NCBI RefSeq assembly: GCF_000473165.1
Contig: NZ_AXBE01000012.1
Location: 107,644-171,643 of the forward strand
Direction of reading: 5' to 3'
DNA length: 64,000 bases
From: Leisingera aquimarina DSM 24565
GTDB taxonomy: Bacteria > Pseudomonadota > Alphaproteobacteria > Rhodobacterales > Rhodobacteraceae
Shown: piece by piece, positions 53,483-63,168 of the stretch
Layout: each line of letters starts with the position of its first letter
Numbering within the stretch: position 1 is the first letter of the stretch
Made by a program: the position numbers and the translations under genes
Notes under the pieces: model-generated
Told to the model about the DNA's origin: nothing
Databases searched by the model: none
The model's input: only the letters and a program-made list of their open reading frames with translations

Positions 53483-54981
53483 CAGGACGCCACAATATCC
53501 TGCCGCTTGTGCCTGCCGATATCGACACCTATCGGCAGCCGGTCGTCTACATGCGCGAGGACTGCCACGTCTGTCGTTCCGAAGGCTTTACCACGCAGAC
53601 TCGCGTCGAGATCGAGGTCGAGGACAAACGGATCATCGCGACGCTCAACGTGATCACCGGCGGCGATTGGTTGCCACCTGAAACCGCGGCACTCAGCAAT
53701 ACGGCATGGGAGGCGCTTGCCCTGCAAACAGGTGCTGTCGGCCGGTTTTCGCACCCCGAACAACCGGCATCAGCTTCGGCGATCCGCACCAAGGTCTATG
53801 GCGGCCGGCTAGATAACGCCGCTTGCCGCGCGATCATCTCAGATACCATCCAAAGACGGCTCTCGGACCTGGACCTGGCCGCCTTCGTGACGTCCTGCGC
53901 CGGAGACCGGATGGATGAGGCCGAAACCATCGCTCTGACATTGGCAATGCGGGACGCGGGCGCACGGCTCGACTGGGGCAAGGGACCCGTTCTCGACAAG
54001 CATTGTGTCGGAGGCCTTCCAGGCAATCGAACGACGCCGATCGTCGTGGCGATCGTGGCGGCCGCGGGGCACCTGATCCCAAAGACATCGAGCCGGGCCA
54101 TCACGTCGCCCGCGGGCACCGCCGACACGATGGAGGTCATGGCACCCGTCGCCTTGGACCAGGCGGCAATGCGAAGCGTCGTCGAGGCTGAGGGCGGCTG
54201 CATCGTCTGGGGCCGCCGGCTGGACCTGAGCCCCGCCGACGACATGCTGATCCGGATCGAACGTCCGCTCGACTTCGACAGCGAAGGCCAGATGGTGGCC
54301 AGCATCCTGTCAAAGAAGGCAGCTGCGGGATCGAGCCACGTACTGATTGACATGCCAGTTGGATCTACGGCGAAGGTGCGCACCGAAGCCGCAGCCAAAA
54401 CGCTTGCCGACAGGCTTCAGGCCGTCGCAGCAGCACTGGGCCAAAAGCTTTCAATTCATAGAAGCGATGGCTCTGCCCCGGTTGGTTGCGGGATCGGCCC
54501 GGCGCTTGAGGCGCATGACGTTCTGGCAGTGCTGAGGCGGAGCCCGCAGGCGCCCGCCGATTTGCGCGAGCGTGCCCTCGATGTCGCGGGGGCCTTGCTG
54601 GATCTGGTCGGATCGAACGGGCGCCAATGGGCAGGCGAGCTGTTGGACGATGGCAAGGCAGAGGCTAAATTCATGGCGGTTTGTACAGCGCAGGGTGGGT
54701 TCACCGAACCGGGCAAAGCGCCACAAATCCAACCGATCAAGGCCACTCACGCAGGACAAATTACGGCAATCGACAACCGTCGCATCGCCAAGATTGCCAA
54801 GCTCGCAGGCGCGCCTGGACGCAAAACATCGGGCGTTCTGCTGCACGCGCGCGTGGGAGACACCGTCGAAATCGGTCAGCCCTTGTTCGAAGTTCATGCA
54901 GAGTCACAAGGCGAATTGGCGTGGGCGCTGGAGTATGCCGCCAGTGGCGACAGCCCGTTCCGCGTGGAGGATGCGCCATGA
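53479..54981 (+). CDS. AMP phosphorylase / thymidine phosphorylase family protein
   Basis: 500 residues, archaeal-type long form. An N-terminal domain (about 1-90) is followed by the phosphorylase core: GDRMDEAETIALTLAMRDAG, phosphate loop KHCVGGLPGNRTTPIVVAI, KTSSRAITSPAGTADTMEV, then the C-terminal barrel-sandwich GVLLHARVGDTVEIGQPLFE. It splits (deoxy)nucleosides or NMPs with phosphate. Length and the DKHCVGGLPG sequence match the AMP phosphorylase branch better than classic DeoA, but AMP versus thymidine is not settled. It overlaps its neighbours by 4 bp on both sides, so it is co-translated with the nuclease-like and PRPP synthetase genes. Confidence 0.85.
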   Translation: MTGRHNILPLVPADIDTYRQPVVYMREDCHVCRSEGFTTQTRVEIEVEDKRIIATLNVITGGDWLPPETAALSNTAWEALALQTGAVGRFSHPEQPASASAIRTKVYGGRLDNAACRAIISDTIQRRLSDLDLAAFVTSCAGDRMDEAETIALTLAMRDAGARLDWGKGPVLDKHCVGGLPGNRTTPIVVAIVAAAGHLIPKTSSRAITSPAGTADTMEVMAPVALDQAAMRSVVEAEGGCIVWGRRLDLSPADDMLIRIERPLDFDSEGQMVASILSKKAAAGSSHVLIDMPVGSTAKVRTEAAAKTLADRLQAVAAALGQKLSIHRSDGSAPVGCGIGPALEAHDVLAVLRRSPQAPADLRERALDVAGALLDLVGSNGRQWAGELLDDGKAEAKFMAVCTAQGGFTEPGKAPQIQPIKATHAGQITAIDNRRIAKIAKLAGAPGRKTSGVLLHARVGDTVEIGQPLFEVHAESQGELAWALEYAASGDSPFRVEDAP

Positions 54982-55904
54982 CCCCCTTCATCCTGGCCTT
55001 TCCGGAAATGGCGGCCTTGGCCAAAGACCTTGCCAAGCAGATGGGTGCAGGGACAGCAGCTGTTGACCTGCACCAGTTCCCCGACGGGGAAAGCCTCGTG
55101 ACCCTTCCAGACAACATGAAGCGCCGCGATGTCGTCCTTCTGGCCACGCTGCGGGACCCGGACCCGCTGGCACTGCCGTTGCGCTTTGCGGCGACCACGG
55201 CGCGCGAACTGGGGGCCGCGCGCGTGGGGCTTGTGGCGCCTTACCTCGCCTACATGCGTCAAGACAAACGGTTCGCACCCGGTCAAGCCGTGACGGCCCC
55301 GCTGTTCGCGCAGTTTCTGGAGGACAGTTTCGACTGGCTGGTCACCGTCGATCCGCATCTGCACCGCATTCCGTCGCTTGACCAGGTCTTCGGCATTTCC
55401 GCAATCCGCGTTCGATCCTCGCCGTTTATCGCCGCCTGGATTGCGCGGGAGGTGCCGGACGCGGTCATCCTGGGTCCCGACAGCGAAAGCCAGCAATGGG
55501 TGGCCGAGGTCGCCAGAATGGCCGGGCGCCCCTACGAGGTGCTGACCAAGGTGCGATCCGGTGACAGGCAGGTGGATGTCAGCGTGCCCAAAAGCGACGC
55601 ATTGAAGCACGGCACACCCATTGTTTTGGACGACATCGCCTCGTCCGGGCGCACAATGATCCGCGCGATGGAGCATCTGACTGCGGCCGGAATGCGGCCG
55701 CCCATCTGCGTGATCATCCACGCGGTATTTGCGGGCAGTGCCTACGAAGACATCCTTGCTGCCGGCGCCGCGCACGTGATCACGACGGATAGCATTCCGC
55801 ATCACAGCAACGCCATATCGTTAGCCGATCCGCTGGCCACCAGCATCACTCACGCGATGTCTGCTAAGGTTGAAACACCAAACGGACAGACACTGTGGCC
55901 CTAA
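54978..55904 (+). CDS. Ribose-phosphate pyrophosphokinase (PRPP synthetase), divergent
   Basis: 308 residues. The PRPP-binding loop is [18 protein letters not shown], the catalytic flexible loop is [18 protein letters not shown], and [17 protein letters not shown] is at the ribose-5-P/ATP region. It makes PRPP from ribose-5-phosphate and ATP, or in archaea-like routes interconverts ribose bisphosphates. It starts in an ATGA overlap with the phosphorylase, and GTGGAGG precedes it. It differs from the housekeeping Prs that every alphaproteobacterium carries elsewhere, so it is probably a second, pathway-specific copy (inference). Confidence 0.88.
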   Translation: MTPFILAFPEMAALAKDLAKQMGAGTAAVDLHQFPDGESLVTLPDNMKRRDVVLLATLRDPDPLALPLRFAATTARELGAARVGLVAPYLAYMRQDKRFAPGQAVTAPLFAQFLEDSFDWLVTVDPHLHRIPSLDQVFGISAIRVRSSPFIAAWIAREVPDAVILGPDSESQQWVAEVARMAGRPYEVLTKVRSGDRQVDVSVPKSDALKHGTPIVLDDIASSGRTMIRAMEHLTAAGMRPPICVIIHAVFAGSAYEDILAAGAAHVITTDSIPHHSNAISLADPLATSITHAMSAKVETPNGQTLWP

Positions 55905-55929
55905 ACGAATTCTCGACGGAACTGAAAAC

Positions 55930-58284
55930 ATGAACAACCACCAACACCATGCCGACGCCAATCACAACGCCACCGTCTACGTTTGCCCGATGCATCCCGA
56001 GGTGCGTCAGAACGGGCCAGGCGATTGCCCCAAATGCGGCATGCATCTGGTGCCCGAGGGCGAAGCCGGCGAACACGCGCATCACGACCACCACGCGCAT
56101 GAGCATCACGGCCACGCGGGGGCAGGCGGCGGCGACTATGACACCGTGCCTGCAGGCTATTCCGGCGCGGTCTATACCTGTCCAATGCACGCCGAGGTCC
56201 GGCAGACACATCCTGGCTCATGCCCGATCTGCGGGATGGGGCTGGAACTGGAAAATGCAGCCATGGCCGAGGAGGGGCCCAACCCGGAACTGGTGGATTT
56301 CACCCGTCGGTTCTGGATCGGCACGGTGCTGACGATCCCGCTTCTGGTTTTCACCATGGGGCCCTACGTCGGATTTCCGGGCGTACGCGAGATCTTCGGC
56401 GAACGCACGACGCTTTGGATTGAGCTGGTGCTGGGCACGCCCGTGGTCTGGTGGTGCGGCTGGCCCTTCATGGTGCGTGGCTGGAACTCGTTCCGGACAT
56501 GGAACTTGAACATGTTCTCGCTGATCTCGATGGGGGTTCTGGCTGCATGGGCGTTCAGCGTCGTCGCCGTCCTGATGCCGGACATCTTCCCTGACGGATT
56601 CCGCGATGCCGAGGGGCATGTCGGCGTCTATTTCGAAGCCGCGGCGGTCATCGTCACACTGGTCCTGCTGGGGCAAGTGATGGAACTGCGCGCCCGTGAA
56701 GGCACCGGCAAGGCGATCCGGGCGTTGCTGGACCTGGCCGCAAAGACCGCGCGGATCATCCGCGATGATGGGAGAGAAGAGGAAATCCCGCTGGAAGACG
56801 TGCAGGTGGGCGACCGGCTGCGGGTGCGCCCGGGCGACAAGGTTCCGGTGGATGGCATAGTCGTCGACGGGCGGTCATCAATCGATGAGAGCATGATCAC
56901 GGGCGAGCCGATCCCGGTCGAGAAGGTCGCAGGCGAGACGGTCACCGGTGCCACGATCAACGGCACCGGAAGTCTCGTGATCGAAGCCAAACGCGTCGGC
57001 GCAGACACAATGCTGAGCCAGATCGTGGAAATGGTGTCGAACGCACAGCGCAGTCGCGCGCCGATCCAGAAATACGCCGACCAGGTGGCGGGGTTCTTCG
57101 TGCCCGCCGTCATCGGCATCGCACTGCTGTCGTTCATCGGCTGGGCCCTCTGGGGGCCTGATCCGGCACTCTCTTACGCCTTGATTGCGGCAGTGGCGGT
57201 GCTGATCATCGCCTGCCCCTGTGCGCTTGGATTGGCAACGCCGATGTCGATCATGACAGCAACGGGGCGCGGGGCGCAGGCCGGCGTGCTGATCAAGAAC
57301 GCCGAGGCTCTGGAGCGGTTCGAGAAGGTCGACACGCTGATCGTCGACAAGACTGGCACCCTGACCATGGGCAAGCCGCGCTTGACCGCAGTTCTGCCTG
57401 AGGACGGGCATGACGAGGCCGAGGTGCTGCGCCTTGCAGCGACGCTCGAGAAGGGCTCCGAGCACCCGCTGGCCGAGGCCATCGTAGAGGGCGCCGAGGA
57501 ACGCAGCGTGAAAATGGGCGATGCAGGCGACTTCGAGGCGGTCACCGGCAAAGGCGTCAAGGGTATGGTGGACGGCAAGGCTGTGGCGCTTGGCAACCGC
57601 AAGCTCGTGGAGGATCTGGGGTTGGAAGCGGGCCATCTGGCCGACGCCGCCAACACCCGCCGCGACGAGGGTGAGACGGTGATGTTCGTGATTGTCGATG
57701 GCGCGGTCGCGGGGTTGGTCTGTGTTTCCGACCCGGTGAAGGAAACCACGCCCGCCGCGCTGAAGGCGCTGCACGAGTTGGGCTTCCGAATAATCATGGC
57801 CACGGGCGACAATGAACGAACGGCCAGGGCCGTGGCCGCGCGGCTGGGCATCGACGAGATTCGCGCCGACGTCCTGCCCGAGGATAAGGCCCGCATCATC
57901 AAGGAACTGCAGGATCAGGGCCGTAAGGTCGCCATGGCCGGCGACGGCGTGAACGACGCACCCGCGCTGGCCCAGGCCGATGTCGGCATCGCCATGGGCA
58001 CCGGCGCCGACGTGGCAATCGAGAGCGCCGGGATCACGCTGGTCAAGGGCAACCTCGACGGCATCGTGCGCGCCCGCAGGCTGGCCCGCGCGACGATGCG
58101 CAACATTCGCCAGAACCTGTTCTTCGCGCTGATCTACAACGCCAGCGGTGTTCCCGTGGCGGCGGGTTTGTTGTTCCCGCTCTTCGGCATCCTGATCAGC
58201 CCGATGTTCGCCGCCTTTGCCATGAGCGCCTCGTCGATCTCGGTGGTTCTGAATTCGCTGCGCCTGCGAAGCGCGAGGATCTGA
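55930..58284 (+). CDS. Copper/silver-type P1B ATPase with two HMBD repeats
   Basis: 784 residues. The N-terminus has two heavy-metal-binding repeats, [20 protein letters not shown] and [20 protein letters not shown], separated by a His-rich linker ([14 protein letters not shown]). The core has the metal-site [13 protein letters not shown], phosphorylation Asp in [13 protein letters not shown], and hinge [23 protein letters not shown] specificity implies Cu+ or Ag+ export. No classic HMA domain. ATG 55930 lies 26 bp after the PRPP synthetase; an in-frame 55870 start would lie inside that gene. It is the clearest functional call in the island. Confidence 0.92.
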   Translation: MNNHQHHADANHNATVYVCPMHPEVRQNGPGDCPKCGMHLVPEGEAGEHAHHDHHAHEHHGHAGAGGGDYDTVPAGYSGAVYTCPMHAEVRQTHPGSCPICGMGLELENAAMAEEGPNPELVDFTRRFWIGTVLTIPLLVFTMGPYVGFPGVREIFGERTTLWIELVLGTPVVWWCGWPFMVRGWNSFRTWNLNMFSLISMGVLAAWAFSVVAVLMPDIFPDGFRDAEGHVGVYFEAAAVIVTLVLLGQVMELRAREGTGKAIRALLDLAAKTARIIRDDGREEEIPLEDVQVGDRLRVRPGDKVPVDGIVVDGRSSIDESMITGEPIPVEKVAGETVTGATINGTGSLVIEAKRVGADTMLSQIVEMVSNAQRSRAPIQKYADQVAGFFVPAVIGIALLSFIGWALWGPDPALSYALIAAVAVLIIACPCALGLATPMSIMTATGRGAQAGVLIKNAEALERFEKVDTLIVDKTGTLTMGKPRLTAVLPEDGHDEAEVLRLAATLEKGSEHPLAEAIVEGAEERSVKMGDAGDFEAVTGKGVKGMVDGKAVALGNRKLVEDLGLEAGHLADAANTRRDEGETVMFVIVDGAVAGLVCVSDPVKETTPAALKALHELGFRIIMATGDNERTARAVAARLGIDEIRADVLPEDKARIIKELQDQGRKVAMAGDGVNDAPALAQADVGIAMGTGADVAIESAGITLVKGNLDGIVRARRLARATMRNIRQNLFFALIYNASGVPVAAGLLFPLFGILISPMFAAFAMSASSISVVLNSLRLRSARI

Positions 58285-58288
58285 ATTT

Positions 58289-58726
58289 ATGGAGCGAAGC
58301 ATGACAAACGACAAACCGATCCCTCGGCCATTGCTGATCGTTGGATCAGCGATTGCGCTGACCACGGCGGCGGAGATTTTCTATCTCGTCGTTTGGGGCA
58401 TGGTTCTGTTCCCGGCGGGCGACTGGGCGGGCAAGGTCGTCTGGACGCTGACATGCGGTCTTGCGATGGGCGCGGTGATCGGAACGCTCACGCTGCTTTG
58501 GGTCGAACCTCGTTACGCCGGCCGATCAGCGCTGCTGCGGGCGGCGCTTGTTGTCGCCGTCATCGGGTCTTACTGCGCCTGGCTGTGCAGCCGGATCGAT
58601 ATCCGCTTCGGCTATTTTGGCGGGGCAGAAGAATCCTCCCTCTTCATCCTGTCAGGAGTCATCCCGGCCGTCCTTGGCGGGCTCTTCTATGGGTGGATCG
58701 TCGCAATACCGAGGCAAAACGGGTGA
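58289..58726 (+). CDS. Small integral membrane protein of unknown function
   Basis: 145 residues with four predicted helices (LLIVGSAIALTTAAEIFYLV; LTCGLAMGAVIGTLTLLWV; LLRAALVVAVIGSYCAWLC; LFILSGVIPAVLGGLFYGW). No family recognised. ATG 58289 and ATG 58301 both have plausible ribosome sites (GAGGATC and GGAGC respectively). It lies 4 bp after the copper ATPase gene and 4 bp before the phosphoketolase-like start, so it is in the operon. Confidence 0.7.
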   Translation: MERSMTNDKPIPRPLLIVGSAIALTTAAEIFYLVVWGMVLFPAGDWAGKVVWTLTCGLAMGAVIGTLTLLWVEPRYAGRSALLRAALVVAVIGSYCAWLCSRIDIRFGYFGGAEESSLFILSGVIPAVLGGLFYGWIVAIPRQNG

Positions 58727-58730
58727 CAAT

Positions 58731-61211
58731 ATGCAGACGCCGGAGAATACAAGCATGAGCGGCCCCGGTCCCGAAAGCCACCGGCAGCGTGACCGGGCCG
58801 CACTTTATCGCGCCCATGACCGGAGTTTCGCCGATTGGGCTGCCGGCGCTGGGGTGCTCGCCCACGATTGCCTGACCCAGGTGCGCGTTCACGACATGGT
58901 CGATGCGCTTCACCAGCGCGGAGCCATCCCCGACAAGGCTTCCGGCTACGCCATTCTCAGGGCTGCGGACCAGATCGCAAACGCCGCGATGTGGCTTGTT
59001 GTACACATGACGTATGCCTGCACCGTCCGCGCCGACGGACAGGCCCTTCGATCCGAGGATTTCAAGCCGAACCCCGACGGTCACACCGGAGGATCACTCA
59101 ATATGGTCCCCGCTTATGTTGGCTATCTCGCAGCCAATGCGCTCAGCGGCACGACGCGGTCCTGGCTGATGGGCCAGGGGCACTGCGTCGCGGCGATCGA
59201 CGCGGTGAACCTCATCGTCGACAACATGTCGCCAGCGCAGTCAGAGCGGTATTCCTTCTCCGACGACGGGCTGACCAGATTTGTTCGGGACTTCTACTCC
59301 TATGGGATCGACGCCGGCGGGCGACCAACGTCGCCGCTGGGAAGCCATGTCAATCCGCATACGGCGGGAGGGCTGATCGAGGGCGGGTATCTCGGCTTTG
59401 CCGGACTTTTCTACGGGCACATGCCGGAGCCCGGAGAGCGCCTCGTCGCGTTCTTGAGCGACGGTGCATTCGAGGAACAGCGTGGCAGCGACTGGGCGCC
59501 GCGCTGGTGGAGAGCGGACGACACCGGACTGGTCACCCCGATCATGATCGCGAACGGACGGCGGATCGACCAGCGCACCACAATGGCCCAGGTCGGGGGA
59601 GTCGAATGGTTTCGTCGCCATCTTCGCCTGAACGGCTTTGACCCGATTGACCTGGATGGCCGGGATCCTGCCGCCTTTGCCTGGGCAATCCTGGAGATGG
59701 AAGAGCGTCTCGGCGCCTGCGCGGCGGCGGTCCTGCGTGGCGAGCAACCCTATCCTGTCCCGCTGCACTACGGCATCGCCGAGACGATCAAGGGCTTCGG
59801 CTTTCCCGGCGCCGGCACGAACCGGGCGCATAATCTGCCCCTCGAAGGGAACCCGCGGGGCGATGCTGGCGCACGCCAAATGTTCAACGAAGGGGCAACA
59901 AGACTCTGGGTGCCCGCGGACGAGCTGGCGACTGCTGTCCGGCAGCTGAACAACCATTCGGCAACCGAGCGCCCGAAAGAGCGCGACCATCCGCTGATCT
60001 CACGCAAACCTGTCACAGCCAACCTGCCGGAGCCGCCATGGTCGGCTGCTGCAGAAGGCGAGCCGGCCTCGCCGATGGCGGGGATTGACCAGCATTTCCG
60101 ATCCATCGTCATAGAAAATCCCAAACTTCGCGTGCGTGCCGGCAACCCTGACGAGATGCGGAGCAACCGGATGAACACGACCCTCGACCAGCTGAAGCAC
60201 CGCGTGACCGCGCCCGAGCCGGGGCTGGCGGAGTCGGTCAGCGGCTCGGTCATCACCGCTCTCAACGAAGAAGCGGTGGTCTGCTCGGTTCTCGCGAACA
60301 AGGGTGGTCTGAACGTCGCGGTATCTTACGAAGCTTTCGCGACGAAGATGCTCGGGGCACTGCGCCAGGACCTGATCTTCACGCGGCACATGATCGATGC
60401 GGGGCGCGAGCCCTACTGGTTGGGCGTGCCGCTGATCGCCACGTCGCATGCCTGGGAGAACGGCAAGAACGAGTTGTCGCACCAGGACACGACGGTGGCC
60501 GAGACGATGTGGGGCGAGATGTCCGATCTTTCCCGCGTCGTCTTTCCCGTCGACTGGAACAGCGCGACAGCCTGCCTTGACGCGGTCTACCGCTCGCGCG
60601 GCGTGATCTGGACGATGATCGTTCCCAAGCGCGAGGTCCCGAACCGGCTCTCTCCCAAGCTGGCGAGAATGGCACTGAAAGACGGTGCGGTCTGCCTTCG
60701 TGATCTGGGTGAGGACGCACCAGAACTGCTTCTTGTCGCGACAGGCGCATACCAGCTTTCAGAGGCCTTGCGAGCCTCCTCCCGTCTGGCTGAAGGTGGC
60801 GTGAGGCACCGGGTCATCCTGGTGCTCGAGCCAGGCCGGTTCCGCCTCCCGCGGGACGGCCGCGAACAGGAACACTTGGCCTCGAAGATCGTGGTCGACA
60901 CGTTGTTTCCTGAAACCGTCAAGGCACGGGTCTTCCTGTCCCACACCCGACCGGAGCCGTTCTGTGGTCTCGTCCGTCCACTCGATACCGGCCCGCGCAC
61001 GTCCAGGTTCCTCGGGTTTTGCGGCCGTGGCGGCACCCTCGACACGAACGGCATGCTCTTCGCCAACCGGTCGACCTGGGCGCACGTCATCACGGCAGCC
61101 GCAGATGTTCTGGGCCGTCACGCCGAGGAATTTCTGACGAGTTCCGAACTCGACGCGGTGAATGGCCGCCGCCCGCCGAAACATGCTCTCTTTGAGAGGG
61201 CCGACTCATGA
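58731..61211 (+). CDS. Phosphoketolase-like protein (divergent Xfp family)
   Basis: 826 residues, close to full length for xylulose-5-/fructose-6-phosphate phosphoketolases, which make acetyl phosphate and glyceraldehyde-3-phosphate using ThDP. Recognisable parts are YAILRAADQIANAAMWL, IEGGYLGFAGLFYGHMP, GFGFPGAGTNRAHN and SHQDTTVAETMWG. The canonical signatures are altered, however: GDGE reads SDGA (FLSDGAFEEQRGSDW), and GPGHGGPA reads GQGHCVAA. So the assignment is by overall family, and activity needs proof. The start is set at 58731 (MQTPENTS), with 58755 an alternative; it overlaps the end of the small membrane gene region by nothing. Confidence 0.78.
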   Translation: MQTPENTSMSGPGPESHRQRDRAALYRAHDRSFADWAAGAGVLAHDCLTQVRVHDMVDALHQRGAIPDKASGYAILRAADQIANAAMWLVVHMTYACTVRADGQALRSEDFKPNPDGHTGGSLNMVPAYVGYLAANALSGTTRSWLMGQGHCVAAIDAVNLIVDNMSPAQSERYSFSDDGLTRFVRDFYSYGIDAGGRPTSPLGSHVNPHTAGGLIEGGYLGFAGLFYGHMPEPGERLVAFLSDGAFEEQRGSDWAPRWWRADDTGLVTPIMIANGRRIDQRTTMAQVGGVEWFRRHLRLNGFDPIDLDGRDPAAFAWAILEMEERLGACAAAVLRGEQPYPVPLHYGIAETIKGFGFPGAGTNRAHNLPLEGNPRGDAGARQMFNEGATRLWVPADELATAVRQLNNHSATERPKERDHPLISRKPVTANLPEPPWSAAAEGEPASPMAGIDQHFRSIVIENPKLRVRAGNPDEMRSNRMNTTLDQLKHRVTAPEPGLAESVSGSVITALNEEAVVCSVLANKGGLNVAVSYEAFATKMLGALRQDLIFTRHMIDAGREPYWLGVPLIATSHAWENGKNELSHQDTTVAETMWGEMSDLSRVVFPVDWNSATACLDAVYRSRGVIWTMIVPKREVPNRLSPKLARMALKDGAVCLRDLGEDAPELLLVATGAYQLSEALRASSRLAEGGVRHRVILVLEPGRFRLPRDGREQEHLASKIVVDTLFPETVKARVFLSHTRPEPFCGLVRPLDTGPRTSRFLGFCGRGGTLDTNGMLFANRSTWAHVITAAADVLGRHAEEFLTSSELDAVNGRRPPKHALFERADS

Positions 61212-61315
61212 TCCTTGTCGCCTATGCGGCCCTCGCGGTCCTCGGTGTCTTTCTGTTTGAACGCGCCTACCTGTCGCGTTGGCTGGCGCCGCAAGATGGG
61301 TCAGCCCACAGTTGA
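61208..61315 (+). CDS. 35-aa single-helix membrane peptide (small ORF)
   Basis: ATG 61208 overlaps the phosphoketolase-like stop as ATGA, with GAGAGGG eight bases upstream. The product is MILVAYAALAVLGVFLFERA, then YLSRWLAPQDGSAHS: one hydrophobic helix and a short polar tail. It ends inside the upstream part of the NhaA gene (61279). The good ribosome site and coupling argue for translation. Function unknown; it may couple translation to NhaA. Confidence 0.5.
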   Translation: MILVAYAALAVLGVFLFERAYLSRWLAPQDGSAHS

Positions 61316-62469
61316 CGGATCATGTCACACAATCGGTTCGCGATGGGCGGCGTGCGGGCCTTGCAATGCTCATCGGTCTTGCTCTGGGTATGGTGGCCGC
61401 GAATTCGCCGCTGGCGGATACCTACGCGCTTATTCACCATCTGCCTCTGCGGGTGGGACCGGTCGCGTGGGCAATCGAAGCCCCCCTGATCGAGTGGATC
61501 AATCAGGGCCTTCTGGCGGTCTTCTTCTTTCTGATTGGCATCCACACAAATCATGAGCTGAGCCGAGGTGCGCTGTCCGAACCCGGCGCGGCCGTGCTTT
61601 CGGCAAGTGCGGCACTCGGCGGCATGATTGTGCCGGCAGCCATCTATCTTGGAGTCAATGTCGGAGATATTGTCGCCCTTCGTGGGTGGGCGATCCCGAT
61701 CGCAACGGATATCGTGCTGGTCCTTGGTGTCCTTTCGCTTGTTTCAAGGCAGGTGGCACCCGCGATCATCGCCTTTGCGACGGCTGCAGCGATATTCGAC
61801 GACCTCGGGTCAGTGGCTGTCATCGCATTGTTCTACGGAGAGTTCGATCAGCTTTGGCCGCTTTGGATCGTGGTTGGCGGCCTGGCAGGTCTGCTTCTGC
61901 TCAATCGAACCCGAAAGGCCTCGCTGGTGCCTTACCTTGCCTTCGGCTGCGTTCTCTGGGCAGGACTGATCATAACCGGCCTCGAAGGAGCCGTTGCAGG
62001 TGCAATAGTCGGGTTTTCCCTGCCGCTTTCGGCGTTTCCGCCAAAAGCGGCCGCGCGCGCCGAGCGGCGCATTTCGCCGTTTGCTCTGTTCTTTGTCCTG
62101 CCGGTCCTCACCTTCTTCAACGGCGGCGTCGTGTTGGATTTTGTTTCCGCTGACCCACAGGCATGGTCTGTCGCAATCGGCATTGCGATTGCTTTAATTG
62201 TCGGAAAGCCTTTGGGACTTCTCGGTGGAACACTTCTGGCGCTTCGCCTGCGCATCGGAACACTTCCTCCCGACACTTCGCTGCGGGACGTATTCGGGGT
62301 CGCACTTCTGGCTGGTGTCGGATTCACCATGAGCTTGTTCATCGTCGGCGCGGCATTCGATTCAACCCCGATTGCTGCAACGGCAAAGCTCGCAGTCGTG
62401 AGCGGTTCGGCTGTCGCCGCCTTGCTCGGCATCTTCGTTTTCAAAACACGCCGATCAGTCAGACAATAG
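61279..62469 (+). CDS. nhaA: Na+/H+ antiporter NhaA
   Basis: 396 residues with about 12 membrane helices. Typical NhaA segments are LLAVFFFLIGIHTNHELSRG, AIPIATDIVLVLGVLSLV (containing the conserved TD), and AIFDDLGSVAVIALFY with the paired Asp. It exchanges Na+ for H+ across the inner membrane. The first start (TTG 61279) has no clear ribosome site and lies inside the 35-aa ORF, so translation may be coupled; ATG 61366 would cut the first helix and is unlikely. Last gene of the plus-strand island. Confidence 0.88.
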   Translation: MAGAARWVSPQLTDHVTQSVRDGRRAGLAMLIGLALGMVAANSPLADTYALIHHLPLRVGPVAWAIEAPLIEWINQGLLAVFFFLIGIHTNHELSRGALSEPGAAVLSASAALGGMIVPAAIYLGVNVGDIVALRGWAIPIATDIVLVLGVLSLVSRQVAPAIIAFATAAAIFDDLGSVAVIALFYGEFDQLWPLWIVVGGLAGLLLLNRTRKASLVPYLAFGCVLWAGLIITGLEGAVAGAIVGFSLPLSAFPPKAAARAERRISPFALFFVLPVLTFFNGGVVLDFVSADPQAWSVAIGIAIALIVGKPLGLLGGTLLALRLRIGTLPPDTSLRDVFGVALLAGVGFTMSLFIVGAAFDSTPIAATAKLAVVSGSAVAALLGIFVFKTRRSVRQ

Positions 62470-62486
62470 AGAAGGTTAGCGCACTC

Positions 62487-62933
62487 CTAGTCCTCTGGTT
62501 CCACGCAGGGCCGCCAGTCCCACAGGCGGTTCATCGTCGCAAACAGGAAGGACGCTGACCAGGCGATCAGCAAGAGCCCGTTCAGCGCCTCGACACCGGT
62601 GAGAAACCGCAGATGCCCGGTTGGAACGATGTCACCGATCCCGAGCGATGTGTAGGTGACGGCCGAGAAGTAGAGGTAGTCAAGCGGGTGTGCCATTGCA
62701 GCCCCTTCGAAGCCACCGATCCCGAACACGGTCTCCGCAATCCAGAAGCCGCCCGCGAAGAGCCCGATCTGCAACAGATGGGTGAGAAACAACAGACTCA
62801 CGATGGAAAGCACGCGCATATGCGGCCGCATGGGAACGGATGCCATGGGGCCTGAGCAGAGGCGCAGGGACATCAGATGCAAATACGCCGTAGCGACAAA
62901 TAGGGCGACGGATATGGTTATCGAAATCAGCAA
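62487..62933 (-). CDS. Two-helix potassium-channel-like (Ion_trans_2) protein
   Basis: About 148 residues from TTG 62933, which has AGAGGG nine bases upstream; the frame opens to TTG 62966. Helices are near the N-terminus (LLISITISVALFVATAYLHL) and in the middle (LTHLLQIGLFAGGFWIAE), followed by the pore segment YFSAVTYTSLGIGDIVPTG and a last helix (LNGLLLIAWSASFLFATMN). The filter reads TSLGIGD where K+ channels have T(V/I)GYGD. Convergent with nhaA (18 bp apart). Probably a small cation channel, possibly K+. Confidence 0.75.
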   Translation of the reverse strand: MLISITISVALFVATAYLHLMSLRLCSGPMASVPMRPHMRVLSIVSLLFLTHLLQIGLFAGGFWIAETVFGIGGFEGAAMAHPLDYLYFSAVTYTSLGIGDIVPTGHLRFLTGVEALNGLLLIAWSASFLFATMNRLWDWRPCVEPED

Positions 62934-63168
62934 TTTACGATCCCTCTTTTGATCTTGTCGACGCAAGAATGGGTTATGTCCGGATTACCGGGACGACTTC
63001 AATCCCTGCTGGGCGGGCCGAGAACCGTTCGCTCCAAAACCTGACCACCGGACAAAATGCCAGACAAACCGTTCGCAATGCGGATCGAGCCGAAACTGTG
63101 GTGACGCCCTGCCGGAAGATTGCTACCGTAGACAAAGCCGCGCAAACACTAATGTCGAGATCTGATCA

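Noticed and set aside
56878-58365. A 495-codon minus-strand open frame
   Set aside because: Antisense of the P-type ATPase, whose motifs are unambiguous.
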